From the NCBI GenBank assembly GCA_015655015.1, contig JAATFV010000226.1:1-64000 (forward strand): a stretch of 64,000 nucleotides of DNA. The letters run 5' to 3'. The position numbers were made by a program, and so were the translations under genes. Shown here one piece after another: positions 24,908 through 34,906 of the stretch (within the stretch, counting starts at the first letter, position 1; the number at the start of each line of letters is the position of its first letter). Below the pieces are notes generated by a model. It made no database searches, was not told the origin of the DNA, and was given only the letters and a program-made list of their open reading frames with translations. Source of the stretch: Chitinophagales bacterium. Its GTDB lineage: Bacteria > Bacteroidota > Bacteroidia > Chitinophagales > Chitinophagaceae.

Positions 24908-26593
24908 ATGAATTATCGAAAGCGCTGTTTCCTGTTCCTTTCTCTTATTTTGTTGCATACCTTCCTTTTCTCCTGTCATCAGCAGCCCCGGCAGGAAGAA
25001 GATAACAAGGACACCGTGAAAACCCCGGCCCAGATGAGCGAGCAGGTGGGCGGAGGCCTGAAAAGAATGCTGAAATTCGCTACGGATAATGGGGACAAGC
25101 TGAATGATACTGTTTCTCTCCATTACACGAAATTGCTGGATAGCCTCTACGAGCAGAATAATTATACTCCCATCTGGAGCGATAAGGAGCAATGGCTGTC
25201 CCCGGCGGACTCCCTTTTCTCTTTTATTGAGAACGGAAAGGATTACGGCTTGTTCCCTTCCGATTATCATTACCCGTCTTTGTCCTTTATTCACCGGGTC
25301 CTGCTGGAAGATACCATCAGCCGGAAGAATGCTGCTGTCTGGGCAAGGGCCGATCTGCTGTTTACGGATGCCTTTTTTACCCTGGTAAAACACCTGAAGC
25401 AGGGGCGGCTGAAATATGACAGCGTTACCCTTCGGAAGGATACGGTATTGCCGGATGATCTTTATACCCGAACCCTGACCACGGCCCTGCAATCGCATAC
25501 GATCAGCGCTACCCTGCAGCCGCTGGAACCCAGGAACAGCCGGTATGATTCCCTGAAAGCATCTATTAAAGACTTTTTAACCGCGGCCCGTTTTCGCAAG
25601 CTCACCTGGCTGGAATATCCATTTAAGGATTCATCGGCGTTTTACCGGTCTCTTGGCCGGCGGCTCCAGGAATCCGGGTATATTGATTCTGCTGTGACCA
25701 ACCCGGACTCTTCCGTCCTTTTCAATGCGGTCAGAAACTACCAGCGTGCCAACGGCCTGAAGATAACCGGTAAAATATCCCAGGACCTGGTCAATAGGAT
25801 GGATAATTCGGACTGGGAAAAATTCAAGCGTATTGCCATCAATCTGGACAGGTATAAGCTCCTGCCGGATTCCTTACCGCCCACTTATGTCTGGGTCAAT
25901 CTCCCTTCCTTTACCTTACAGGTGATCAATGCAGACACGGTAGTGTTTGAGTCCAAAGTGATCGTCGGGGCTTCGAAGACCCGGACTCCCCTGCTGACCA
26001 GTGAAATATCAAATTTTGTCACTTATCCTCAATGGACCGTTCCCACTAGTATCATTTTTAAGGAAATGCTGCCCAGGATCAAGGAAAATGTGGATTATCT
26101 CCGGAAGGAGAACCTGATGGTGGTCGATGACAATGACAGTGTGCGCGACCCTTCAAAGATCAATTGGAAGCGGTTAAACAAAAATAACTTCCCGTACCAG
26201 ATCAAACAACGGCAGGGGGATGATAACTCGCTGGGAGTTATGAAGTTTAACTTTAGGAATAAATACGATGTGTATTTGCATGATACGAATGTCCGTTGGA
26301 TGTTCGGTAAATCCTTCCGGGCATTGAGCCATGGATGTGTGCGGGTAAAAGAATGGCAAAAAATGGCGGATTTTCTTATCCGCAATGACACTATCCGCTA
26401 TAAGCCCGATACGGTGCGGGCCTGGATCAAGCGGCAGGAGAAACACACGGTGTATGGTTTCAGCCGGGTGCCTATTTTTATCCGGTATGTCACCTGTGAG
26501 GGTAAAAAGGGTAAAATTGTCTTTCACGACGATATTTATGGGGAGGACAGGCAGCTTCGGGAGGCGTACTTTGCCGACAAGCCCATCTATTAA
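24908..26593 (+). CDS. L,D-transpeptidase (YkuD domain, YcbB-like), lipoprotein
   Basis: Makes 3-3 peptidoglycan cross-links or attaches proteins to the wall. A hydrophobic signal with the lipobox LFSC puts the lipidated Cys at about residue 23. A scaffold domain (about 90-220) and a peptidoglycan-binding segment (about 235-300) precede the YkuD domain (about 320-500) with catalytic Cys in RALSHGCVRVKEW near residue 477. The 561 residues fit the YcbB type. RlpA follows on the same strand. Confidence 0.92.
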   Translation: MNYRKRCFLFLSLILLHTFLFSCHQQPRQEEDNKDTVKTPAQMSEQVGGGLKRMLKFATDNGDKLNDTVSLHYTKLLDSLYEQNNYTPIWSDKEQWLSPADSLFSFIENGKDYGLFPSDYHYPSLSFIHRVLLEDTISRKNAAVWARADLLFTDAFFTLVKHLKQGRLKYDSVTLRKDTVLPDDLYTRTLTTALQSHTISATLQPLEPRNSRYDSLKASIKDFLTAARFRKLTWLEYPFKDSSAFYRSLGRRLQESGYIDSAVTNPDSSVLFNAVRNYQRANGLKITGKISQDLVNRMDNSDWEKFKRIAINLDRYKLLPDSLPPTYVWVNLPSFTLQVINADTVVFESKVIVGASKTRTPLLTSEISNFVTYPQWTVPTSIIFKEMLPRIKENVDYLRKENLMVVDDNDSVRDPSKINWKRLNKNNFPYQIKQRQGDDNSLGVMKFNFRNKYDVYLHDTNVRWMFGKSFRALSHGCVRVKEWQKMADFLIRNDTIRYKPDTVRAWIKRQEKHTVYGFSRVPIFIRYVTCEGKKGKIVFHDDIYGEDRQLREAYFADKPIY

Positions 26594-26715
26594 CAAGTCC
26601 ATCTATTAAAGAACAAGCATATATATTAGAGAATGAGGCTGAGGATTATGTTCCAGCTATGCATTAAAGTTTGATTATAATGGACCCCGCGGCTCCTTTG
26701 GGGGAAGAGCCAGGG

Positions 26716-26746
26716 TTGCATTTACAAGGCCGAAACGTTATATTTG
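26716..26746 (+). promoter_or_regulatory. Promoter for the RlpA-like gene
   Basis: TTG at 26716-26718 and TATATTTG at 26739-26746 with a 20-bp gap match the -33/-7 pattern. The predicted transcript starts near 26753, before the ATG at 26801. Confidence 0.55.
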
Positions 26747-26800
26747 CAGGGCACCCTGGACCCAATATTCCATAATCCCTTGAAAGCAAATAACGTCATC

Positions 26801-27268
26801 ATGTCAAAAAAGATCAAAACAGGTTTACTTGCCTATTTATTATTCCCGATAGCCGTCCTTGGCAGGGACGAGCGGCCTGTCCGGGATACCGTTCCGCGAG
26901 GCCATCACAAATCAGCTCCTAAATCCATTAAAGTTCAGTACGGCGTCGCCAGTTTTTATGCCAATAAATTCGAAGGACGCAAGACTTACACGGATGAGAT
27001 ATTCTCTCAAATGAAACTGACCGCGGCGAGCAATACGCTTCCCATGCATACCTGGATCCGTGTGACCAATCTGCGCAATCACCGGACGGTGGTGGTGAGG
27101 ATCAACGATAAGATGCATCCCCGTAACCCGCGCCTGATCGACATGAGCCATGCAGCTGCTGCCAGACTGGGCTATTGCGGCAGGGGATTGACCCATGTAC
27201 GTATAGATGTGTTAGGGAAGAAAAAACCTGCTGAAGCAGATGAAGAGATAACTGCGAAAAGCGAATAG
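26801..27268 (+). CDS. RlpA-like septal ring / lytic transglycosylase protein
   Basis: Double-psi beta-barrel protein acting on peptidoglycan. ATG at 26801 gives a basic start and a hydrophobic signal sequence; an upstream TTG in frame (26744) overlaps the promoter and is rejected. The barrel contains YGVASFYANKFEGRKTYTDE, LPMHTWIRVTNLRN and VRINDKMHPRNPRLIDMSHA, with the Asp of the RlpA site present. No SPOR domain follows; 155 residues. A strong terminator lies 15 bp after the stop. Confidence 0.9.
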   Translation: MSKKIKTGLLAYLLFPIAVLGRDERPVRDTVPRGHHKSAPKSIKVQYGVASFYANKFEGRKTYTDEIFSQMKLTAASNTLPMHTWIRVTNLRNHRTVVVRINDKMHPRNPRLIDMSHAAAARLGYCGRGLTHVRIDVLGKKKPAEADEEITAKSE

Positions 27269-27282
27269 ATTCAATTCGAAAT

Positions 27283-27310
27283 AAAAAAAGCCCCGCACGG
27301 GGCTTTTTTT
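27283..27310 (+). terminator. Rho-independent terminator after the RlpA-like gene
   Basis: AAAAAAAGCCCC (27283-27294) pairs with GGGGCTTTTTTT (27299-27310) around GCAC. A perfect 12-bp stem with T-runs on both strands. Confidence 0.93.
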
Positions 27311-27557
27311 ATTTCAGGCAGGATTAATACTTCATTTTTTTAAAACAGAGATGCGGCCGTCCCTGGTCTCTAACTGAGCGTCCCGTATTAGATTAGACCA
27401 ACGGAGTGCCAAAAAGGTTACCTTTGCTAACGGATTGATAGTTAAGACTATCATTGAAAGCGGAAATTGAGGGACTGTCCGATATCGGACGTTCAGTGGT
27501 TCATAACCGAACATCTTTTCAGAATCGTGCGTTTGTACACATCAAAATTATAAATCC

Positions 27558-28031
27558 ATGAACACAAACATTGGGATCACTCCAAAGAACCTTCAGGCAG
27601 TAGCAAATGAATTGACCAAATTATTAGCGGATGAATTCGTCCTGTACACCAAAACGCGGAATGCGCATTGGAATGTAGAAGGATCGGATTTTCATGCCAT
27701 GCACGTATTTTTCGAACAGCAGTACAATCAACTGGATGACTACATGGACAGCGTTGCTGAAAGGATCCGTCAGCTGGGACACTATGCACCTGCCACTTTA
27801 CAGAGCTTTCTCTCCCTTACACACCTGACGGAAAAGCTGGGTGAGAAGAACGATAGCCTTGGCTTTATAAAGGAATTGCTCATAGACCATGAGAACATTA
27901 TTATTTTCCTGCGGGAGAACATCAACCGTTTCGCCAATGATTACGGAGATGCAGGAACCAGTGATTTCATCACCGGCCTGATGGAGAAACATGAGGCTAC
28001 TGCCTGGATGCTGAGGGCGCATTTGAAATAA
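27558..28031 (+). CDS. dps: Dps-type DNA-protecting ferritin-like protein
   Basis: Dodecameric iron-storage protein that oxidises Fe(II) with peroxide and protects DNA. The ferroxidase motif is KTRNAHWNVEGSDFHAMHVF (residues 33-52), followed by QLDDYMDSVAERIRQLG supplying the Asp/Glu ligands of the neighbouring subunit. 157 residues, normal for Dps. The 247 bp upstream (27311-27557) hold no gene. No Fur- or OxyR-type site was recognised. Confidence 0.94.
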   Translation: MNTNIGITPKNLQAVANELTKLLADEFVLYTKTRNAHWNVEGSDFHAMHVFFEQQYNQLDDYMDSVAERIRQLGHYAPATLQSFLSLTHLTEKLGEKNDSLGFIKELLIDHENIIIFLRENINRFANDYGDAGTSDFITGLMEKHEATAWMLRAHLK

Positions 28032-28033
28032 CT

Positions 28034-28069
28034 TCGGGCTGCAAGCTGTTAGCCGCAAGCTTGCAGCTA
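28034..28069. repeat. Dispersed GCAAGCTTGCAGC repeat, third copy
   Basis: GGGCTGCAAGC followed by GCCGCAAGCTTGCAGC between the convergent dps and PBP genes. Related to the block at 10931-11022. It can fold as a hairpin (GCTGCAAGC with GCTTGCAGC). Confidence 0.5.
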
Positions 28070-30490
28070 CTCTTTCTTTCCCCCGAAGAGCCGTTTGAAA
28101 AAACCACCTTTTTTCTTAGGCTCTTCTTCTTTTTTGGTATCCGTCACCGTGATCTTGACGGATCCGGATTTGTCACTCTTCTGAATAGTGGCTTCCTTCA
28201 GGATCTTTTGTTCTTCAGGGGAGAGCTTGGAATCCAGTGGCACGGTAGGAGCGGTAGTATCCAGGTATTGGTTAGCTTTTCCGTTACCCTGGTCGGCTCC
28301 TTCGGCGCCGGGCGGCGCTGTCTTGATGATGTTCATATAGTCATACATCATTTCTTTACGCATATCTTCCGGCTGGACGAACCTGGCTTGTTTGTCAAGG
28401 CCGAGTGTTTTGTCGGCCAGTGTCTTGGCAAAGAAATATTCCCAGATAGGGCGGGCAGCCTGGGCTCCATATCCCAATCCGCTTTCCAGGTGGATGAAGC
28501 GGGCGTCACAACCGATCCATACACCTGCCAACAGCTGTGGGGTGTACCCCATGAACCAGGCATCGGAATTATCGTTGGTCGTGCCTGTCTTACCGCCCAT
28601 CTCTGCAACGCCCAGGCGATTGCGCAGACCGGCGGCGGTGCCGAAGTCCACTGGACCCTGCATCATGCGGGCCATGGTATAGGCGGTGGCCTGGCTGATG
28701 ACCTCTTTTCGCACGGGTTCCGTATCAAAGCGATCCAATACGTTACCGTTCTTATCTTCTATACGGGATATATAATAAGGTTTGGTGCTGAAGCCGCCGG
28801 AAGGGAACATGCTGTATCCCCATAACATTTCATAGAGGGACAGGTCGCAGGCTCCCAGGGCCATGGAAGGGTAGGGATCTATTTTCGTGGGAATGCCGAT
28901 CTGTTTGATATATTCGGCAAACCTTTTGGGGCCGACCTGTTTCATGATATAAGCTGCTACTCCGTTGATAGACCAGGCCAGACCGGTCGCCATGGTCATG
29001 GAACCCCCTTCATGTTTGTCGGGGCGGGCCGGCACGTAACCAAAACCGGGAAAGTATTGTTGTCCGGTCTCGCATTGTGTCTCGGGAGTAAAATTGAAGT
29101 CTTCGATGCCCAGGCTATACAGGAAGGGCTTGATGGAGCTGCCGACCTGGCGTTTGGTATTGATGTTGACGTGGTCGAACTTATAGGTCTTGAAGTCGAT
29201 GCCGCCGACCCATGCCTTGACGGCGCCTGTGACGGGGTCCATCACCATGAAGGCGGTCTGCAGCATCTGCTGGTGGTATTTGATGGAATCCAGGGGCGTC
29301 ATCACGGTATCTTTTTCGCGTTTGGTATTCCAGGCGAAGACCTTCATAGCAGTGGGTTGGGTGAAGGTCTTACGGATGTCGGCATCACTCAACCCTTCAT
29401 CTTTCAGGCTCTTCCACCGGTCGCTGTTGTGCATGGCTGCTTCCAGGATATTCTGGTGATCTTTCCAGATAAGTCCCTTGCGCAGGCTGGATTGGGCGCT
29501 GAGCGCTTTTTGCAGGATGGGCATTTGTTTGGCCACGGCCTCATCTGCATATAATTGCATCCGGGGATTGATCGTCGTATAGATCCTCAGGCCGTCCTCG
29601 TATAGATTATAAGGTTCTCCGGTAGAGGGATTTTTGTGCGCCTTGCACCATTTTCTCAGCTCGTCCCGGATGACATCCCGGAAATAAGGCGCCAGTCCGT
29701 TGTTCTCATCGACCTTCTTGTAATTGCTCATGTCGATGGGCATGGCTTTCAGCTTAGCTGCATCGGGAGCGGTGAGATAGTTATTCTTTACCATTTGGTT
29801 GATGACCGTATTACGCCTTTCAATGGCCATCTTGGGATTCTTCCGGGGATTGTATAAGGTATTGCCTTTCAGCATGCCGATCAATACGGCGGCTTCATCA
29901 ACATTCAGGCGATCGGGTTCTTTCTGGAAGAAGGTGCGGGAGGCATTGCGGATCCCATATACATTATCGCCAAAAGGGACTTCATTCAGGTAAAGGGCCA
30001 GTATTTCCTGCTTGGTGAAATTACGTTCCAGCTTAATGGCAATGATCCATTCTTTCAGCTTCTCTGTGAAACGGCGTATGAAATTTTTGGATCCCTGCTC
30101 CAGCAGGTTTTTGGCTAATTGCTGGGTGATCGTGCTGCCGCCTCCGTCCCTGCCCAGCTTGATCACAGCCCGCATTACGGAGAAGCCGTCTATGCCGGAA
30201 TGGTCGTAGAAGCGTTCGTCTTCAGTAGCTACCAGTGCATTGACCACATTGGGAGAGATATCTTTAAATTCTACGCTGCTGCGGTTGCCTTTATCCTTAT
30301 AGTATTTTCCCATGGGGGTGCCGTCTTCCGCAAAAACCTCGGTAGCCAGCGTGATGGTGGGATTCTCCAGTTCTTTTAAAGAAGGTAAAGAGCCAAAAAC
30401 GCCCAGGTTGATAAGGACTAAAAAGAGGACAAAAACGCCCAGCCCATAAAAAAAGACTCTCCAGAAAATGCGAACGAGTTTAGAAGACAT
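28067..30490 (-). CDS. Penicillin-binding protein 1A (class A PBP)
   Basis: Bifunctional peptidoglycan glycosyltransferase and transpeptidase at the inner membrane. N-terminal anchor at about residues 9-28. The GT51 domain has VATEDERFYDHSGID (Glu near 90) and GGSTITQQLAKNLL. The transpeptidase domain has the active Ser in GSSIKPFLY (about 450), WSINGVAA and GKTGTTND. The C-terminal tail is Lys/Glu-rich (KKGGFFKRLFGGKKE). 807 residues. It follows the SprE-like gene by 82 bp on the same strand. Confidence 0.95.
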   Translation of the reverse strand: MSSKLVRIFWRVFFYGLGVFVLFLVLINLGVFGSLPSLKELENPTITLATEVFAEDGTPMGKYYKDKGNRSSVEFKDISPNVVNALVATEDERFYDHSGIDGFSVMRAVIKLGRDGGGSTITQQLAKNLLEQGSKNFIRRFTEKLKEWIIAIKLERNFTKQEILALYLNEVPFGDNVYGIRNASRTFFQKEPDRLNVDEAAVLIGMLKGNTLYNPRKNPKMAIERRNTVINQMVKNNYLTAPDAAKLKAMPIDMSNYKKVDENNGLAPYFRDVIRDELRKWCKAHKNPSTGEPYNLYEDGLRIYTTINPRMQLYADEAVAKQMPILQKALSAQSSLRKGLIWKDHQNILEAAMHNSDRWKSLKDEGLSDADIRKTFTQPTAMKVFAWNTKREKDTVMTPLDSIKYHQQMLQTAFMVMDPVTGAVKAWVGGIDFKTYKFDHVNINTKRQVGSSIKPFLYSLGIEDFNFTPETQCETGQQYFPGFGYVPARPDKHEGGSMTMATGLAWSINGVAAYIMKQVGPKRFAEYIKQIGIPTKIDPYPSMALGACDLSLYEMLWGYSMFPSGGFSTKPYYISRIEDKNGNVLDRFDTEPVRKEVISQATAYTMARMMQGPVDFGTAAGLRNRLGVAEMGGKTGTTNDNSDAWFMGYTPQLLAGVWIGCDARFIHLESGLGYGAQAARPIWEYFFAKTLADKTLGLDKQARFVQPEDMRKEMMYDYMNIIKTAPPGAEGADQGNGKANQYLDTTAPTVPLDSKLSPEEQKILKEATIQKSDKSGSVKITVTDTKKEEEPKKKGGFFKRLFGGKKE

Positions 30491-30572
30491 ATAAAGGGCA
30501 AATTATAATTAGAATTGTAAAAATCAAGCACGATACCTGTTAAAAATTTCATGGGGCGTCCATGGGAAGCGG

Positions 30573-33500
30573 TCAGTGTTTTTCATTCGGATTGGTCAGG
30601 GCGTCAAATCGCCTGTATGCCGGCATATCCTTGTTATTCAATAAGAGATCAAGGTTCGTACCGGAAATGATCAGGAATGAATATTTGTTCACGGGCAGCC
30701 AGGGAACGATCTCTCTGGCTGCGGATGCCTGCGCCTTGTGCATATATTCCAGTGCGGCCCCTGCATTTTCAAAGGGGCCGATGACTACCAGCTTCAGGCT
30801 GTCGCTGACCGATGAATTGTCAATGGTGAGGGACTGGCCATAGAAATTCTCCTGGTTGTAACGGTTGAATGCAGTCCTGGCCTCAGTAACATAGACCGGA
30901 TCTACTTTGTCCATGACGATCATCACGGAATGAGGTTTGTCAGGCGTGTAGGCAAAGGGTGAATTTGACGTACGGATCCGGGCGGCCAGCTGTGCCGTAT
31001 CCGCCTGTAATTTTTTCATAGCGGCTTTGGCGGAATCAGCCTGCCGCTGCAGCCTGGCCATCTGCAGGGAGTCATCCATTGCCTTTTGCATGGCTGCCTG
31101 TAAGGAATCGACCGTTTTGCGCAGCTGGGCCAGCTGTCCTGCGTCCATGCTGATCTTGTTCATGCTGGCCATATCGACCTTCATCTTGTCTGCGCCGGAG
31201 AGGGCGGGGGAAGGTTTTTGACCCTGAATGCCCGGGGCGGCTGGAAGGTGGATCTTCGCTTTGGCCAGCTGGGAGGTATCTTCCTTTACCAGCATATTGG
31301 AGTCGTTGCGGATAAGTCTTGTGCCATGTTCGGCTGCTGTTTTCGCGGATGGGGCGGCGTCGATCACCACGGAGTCATCCGGCACCCTTGTTACCTGAAG
31401 ATTGGTGAGATATTCTTCTATTTGTTTGCGTCGTCGCAGCACATCGATCAGGGCGGTGGCTTTGGCGGCCATCGGTGTCTTGGGATATTTCAGCGGGATT
31501 GTGGTCAGGGTGGATATGGCCTGTTTGTCGTCCCTGTTGCGGATAAAATAAACGGATTCGATGTATAACAGCTGGGGCGTCCAGTATTTGTCACCATAGA
31601 GGCTGTCGGCCAGCTTTTTTTGCGACAGCGCTTCTTCGAACCTGCCTTCTATAAAGGAGGTGTAGATCTTTTCATATTGGTGGGTAGCGTTGATTTTAAG
31701 GCTATTGCCTGCTTCCGTGGCGCCATCGGGATTGACGGCCTTGGCAGTCTGTTTGCCCAGGGGGTATTTTTGTTTCATGAGCCCCAGGATCCTTTGGGCA
31801 TTCACTTCGTCGCCTATTTTCTTATAACAATAGTAGAGGTTGAAAAGGGTCTCTTCCTTTTGGGGAAAGTCCGCCGCCTTTTCCAGCAGGGCTTCATAAG
31901 TAGTGATAGCGGATTGATAATCAGCTATCCCTTCCTGGTAGGCTTTGCCGAGCGCGAACAGGGCATTTTGGACGGAATCATACAATTTCTTCATCTTCTC
32001 CGGAGTAAGGGGAAGATTGTCCATCAGGGATTTGAAATCTATCTTAGCGGGTCCGGCGAGGGCGGAGGTTTTGCCATTAGCATCGGGCGGGCCGTTTGGC
32101 GCTTTTTCTGCTGTCCTTACTCCCGGTTGGTTTTTGACGAGGGAGGCCAGTTGCCAGTTGTCGGCATTGGGCCGGTTGCCCCATTTGGTTTTGAAGTCGG
32201 AATAACCTTTTGCTTTCAGGGAGGGGTTATTAAAATACCACTCTGCATTGCCTGATCCGGTGTTAAAGAGATCGGGGGCTTTCTTGTTGGGGTTATTAAA
32301 GCTGCCTGTGTTGAAGGAAGAATCGGATTGATCATCCTCCCGAAGGCCCTGCTGTCTGCGCAGGTACCGCACCAGTTTTTTTATATAGGCGGTCCTTTGA
32401 TCGGGCGGAAGGGCAGCAATGCGTTGAAGGCTGTCCTGGCGCTCCAGGATCTGCAGCTCTGCGACGATCACAGAGAGAGCGGCCTTGCGATCGGGAAGCC
32501 AGCTTACATCGACGTTGGGCCCCAGCTGGCTGGTAACCAGGCTGTCGTAGTAATTTTTGGCGGCCTTGTATTTTTTTTCTTCGAAACAGAGATTGGCCAG
32601 CTGTAGAAAGGCCTTGTTCCGCTGACTATCAGGCCCTCCCTGGGAGGACGATTTGATACAAAGGAGGAGGAAAGCTTCCGCTCCCGGCCGGTTATTTCTT
32701 TCCAGCTCCATTTGTGCGGCCGTATAATAGATAATGTCGCGGTAGGGTTCATAGCGGTCTTTCCGGGCCATGCTGGCCAGCGCCGCGATATTCTTCTGAA
32801 TGAAATCGTCGCCGCCTTCCTTGTTCTGCCGGATGGAATTGAGGCGGGCATAGACTTCCAGGACGGGATTGTAGGTGTGGCGCACCGTTCTTTCATAAAA
32901 TGTCCTTGCTTCAAAAGAGCGCTCGGCCCTTTCATACAGCTGGGCGATCAGGTATTCCCAGCGGGCCTGTTCTTCCATATTCTCTGCTGCCGGCAGTGCC
33001 TTCTCCAGGTAAAAGGCGGCACTGTCATAGTTATTTTGTTTGTAGAACCACAGGGCCCTTACCTCTTGCAGGGAGGGGGCCAGACGGGCCGGGAACAGGG
33101 GATCGCCCCGGAGCACTTCAATAAGTCCGGCGGCTTCCGCGAATTGTTCTTTGGCGATATAGGTGCGGATCTTCCAGATCAGGGATTCATTACGGCTGGG
33201 GGCGGTGGCAAAGGCCTTGTGCAGGAGGTCCCTTTTTTCTTTGGTAGAGACGATATTGGCATTACCGCCTTCTTCCTCGTTGGCGTTGCTGCCGATGGGC
33301 TTATCGTAGCCGTCCTCTTCTTTGGGGGCAAAGGCGTAATTGATGAATTGGAAGGTGATATAGGCTGAATCGAAATCTTTTTTAAAGTAGTAGGTCTTTC
33401 CGATCAGCATGTAAAGGTTGTCGATCCAGTCATTCCGGGTGTCGTGGATCAGGATACCCATCGTACATTTGTAGATTACGGAATCGAGCTCTTTTTTCTG

Positions 33501-33818
33501 GGCGGCGGTAGCATCGAGGCTATAGTTATAGAAGGGGAGGAGGCGGGTATAGTCGTCCCTGTTCTGTGCTTTAGCCCGGGCGACGATCATGTTGACCTTT
33601 TCGTTCGCGTTGAAATAGAAATTATAGTGGGTAATGGTATTTTGTACGAAGCGGCGGGCTTTTTTGATCTTTTTCCCGGTATTTGATTTTTCTGAGGCCA
33701 GGATCCTGTTCTCGAATTTAGCAGGTTTTTTTAGGTCATAGGCAACGCCCATCTGCCCGAGAACACCCAGGGAGAGGAAGGTTAAGACAGTAAGTAGCCA
33801 AATTTTACGATGAGTCAC
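30573..33818 (-). CDS. SprE/PorW-like TPR protein (gliding / type IX secretion)
   Basis: Large TPR protein of 1081 residues with an N-terminal signal sequence. The segment KFENRILASEKSNTGKKIKK, then FNANEKVNMIVARAKAQNRD and LLPFYNYSLD, resembles SprE/PorW, needed for gliding and type IX secretion in this phylum. TPR-type helices fill residues 120-800; a coiled coil (about 885-955) precedes a C-terminal domain. Unlike PorW it has no lipobox Cys, so the localisation may differ. No other gliding genes are in the window. The family call is by memory of the pattern. Confidence 0.7.
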   Translation of the reverse strand: MTHRKIWLLTVLTFLSLGVLGQMGVAYDLKKPAKFENRILASEKSNTGKKIKKARRFVQNTITHYNFYFNANEKVNMIVARAKAQNRDDYTRLLPFYNYSLDATAAQKKELDSVIYKCTMGILIHDTRNDWIDNLYMLIGKTYYFKKDFDSAYITFQFINYAFAPKEEDGYDKPIGSNANEEEGGNANIVSTKEKRDLLHKAFATAPSRNESLIWKIRTYIAKEQFAEAAGLIEVLRGDPLFPARLAPSLQEVRALWFYKQNNYDSAAFYLEKALPAAENMEEQARWEYLIAQLYERAERSFEARTFYERTVRHTYNPVLEVYARLNSIRQNKEGGDDFIQKNIAALASMARKDRYEPYRDIIYYTAAQMELERNNRPGAEAFLLLCIKSSSQGGPDSQRNKAFLQLANLCFEEKKYKAAKNYYDSLVTSQLGPNVDVSWLPDRKAALSVIVAELQILERQDSLQRIAALPPDQRTAYIKKLVRYLRRQQGLREDDQSDSSFNTGSFNNPNKKAPDLFNTGSGNAEWYFNNPSLKAKGYSDFKTKWGNRPNADNWQLASLVKNQPGVRTAEKAPNGPPDANGKTSALAGPAKIDFKSLMDNLPLTPEKMKKLYDSVQNALFALGKAYQEGIADYQSAITTYEALLEKAADFPQKEETLFNLYYCYKKIGDEVNAQRILGLMKQKYPLGKQTAKAVNPDGATEAGNSLKINATHQYEKIYTSFIEGRFEEALSQKKLADSLYGDKYWTPQLLYIESVYFIRNRDDKQAISTLTTIPLKYPKTPMAAKATALIDVLRRRKQIEEYLTNLQVTRVPDDSVVIDAAPSAKTAAEHGTRLIRNDSNMLVKEDTSQLAKAKIHLPAAPGIQGQKPSPALSGADKMKVDMASMNKISMDAGQLAQLRKTVDSLQAAMQKAMDDSLQMARLQRQADSAKAAMKKLQADTAQLAARIRTSNSPFAYTPDKPHSVMIVMDKVDPVYVTEARTAFNRYNQENFYGQSLTIDNSSVSDSLKLVVIGPFENAGAALEYMHKAQASAAREIVPWLPVNKYSFLIISGTNLDLLLNNKDMPAYRRFDALTNPNEKH

Positions 33819-33975
33819 AATGTCCTTTAGGTTTGCCCCGCAAGCTAATTAAAAAACCGTGGAGAACGGTGTTCTCCCGACCGCAATCGGAATAACTGAT
33901 TTTCAGTTAATTTATTATGGAAAAAGGCTTTTTTTATGCTTGTGGAGTTTATTATCTTTATGGCAATCAGTCATT

Positions 33976-34371
33976 ATGGCCAAATTCGATGCCAATTCCA
34001 CCTTAAAGCGCCTCCAGAACCGTTATCGCCTTGTAGTGATGAACGATGATACCTATGAGGAGGTAGTTACCTTTAAATTATCCCGTCTGAGCGTCTATAT
34101 CGTTCTTTGCACGATTTTTGTATTGTTGACGGGGCTGACTGTCGCCCTGATCGTGTTTACGCCTTTGAAGTTATATATTCCCGGTTATGGTGATGTAAAT
34201 AATACCAAGGACTTGCGTGAACTAAAAATACGTACTGATTCGTTAGAGCAGGAGGTAAGGTATAAAGATCAATATTTGGAGAGCATCCGTAATGTACTGC
34301 AGGGAAATACGACGGTGAAGCTGGATACGACGACATTGGCGATACCCAAGCCTGAGAAGATCAATGATTAG
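33976..34371 (+). CDS. Single-pass membrane protein, bactofilin-associated
   Basis: Starts at ATG 33976 (MAKFDANSTLKRLQNRYRLV); upstream in-frame codons look noncoding. The 131-residue protein has a cytoplasmic head (VVMNDDTYEEVVTFKLSRLS), one membrane helix (about residues 37-60) and a coiled-coil tail (LRELKIRTDSLEQEVRYKDQ). The head and helix resemble the N-terminus of M23 peptidases that sit next to bactofilin genes, but no peptidase domain follows. It is 62 bp before the bactofilin gene and may anchor or guide it. Confidence 0.75.
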   Translation: MAKFDANSTLKRLQNRYRLVVMNDDTYEEVVTFKLSRLSVYIVLCTIFVLLTGLTVALIVFTPLKLYIPGYGDVNNTKDLRELKIRTDSLEQEVRYKDQYLESIRNVLQGNTTVKLDTTTLAIPKPEKIND

Positions 34372-34433
34372 AAGCTGATTCAATATAAGTTTTTGTTTAA
34401 AATCCAACTATTCACATTTAAAATCTGATTCTT

Positions 34434-34886
34434 ATGTTCAACGGAAAACCCAAATCCGATGGTCTTGGAGAAATGGCTTCCTCCGGCACCAGCACCAGCC
34501 TCATTGGGGCCGGCACTTCCATGAAAGGAGATATTACCAGCAATGGCGATCTGCGTATTGACGGTACTTTGGTGGGCAATATTCATTGTTCGGCAAAAGT
34601 AGTGATCGGCGCGAATGGCGTTGTCCAGGGAGATATCAATGGCCAGCAGGCTGATATCATGGGTAAGGTCAACGGTACGATCACCGTGAAGGACCTTTTA
34701 CAGTTAAAAGGCGGCAGTAACCTTAGCGGGAATATAAAAGCTGCCAAATTACAGATCGAACCTACCGCCAATTTTAATGGAGAATGCCATATGATCGGTG
34801 CGGCGGGCGCCAGTACTGCTGTTACCAGCAAGCCTTCCCAGGAAATAAAGAGGGAGATCAAACATGGTGAACCCGCTATGGGATAG
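34434..34886 (+). CDS. Bactofilin (polymer-forming cytoskeletal protein)
   Basis: Self-assembling right-handed beta-helix filament protein involved in shape and envelope organisation. About residues 22-120 form the DUF583 domain: SLIGAGTSMKGDITSNGDLR, IDGTLVGNIHCSAKVVIGAN and the repeating turns after it. The tail is short and charged. 150 residues, typical. It is flanked by the membrane protein before it and the AtpZ-like gene after it. Confidence 0.93.
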   Translation: MFNGKPKSDGLGEMASSGTSTSLIGAGTSMKGDITSNGDLRIDGTLVGNIHCSAKVVIGANGVVQGDINGQQADIMGKVNGTITVKDLLQLKGGSNLSGNIKAAKLQIEPTANFNGECHMIGAAGASTAVTSKPSQEIKREIKHGEPAMG

Positions 34887-34906
34887 CGGCTCTCCGGGGC
34901 CGATTA

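Noticed and set aside
27332-27514. Short - strand frame before dps
   Set aside because: No start context, no family resemblance and no conserved features; taken as noncoding.
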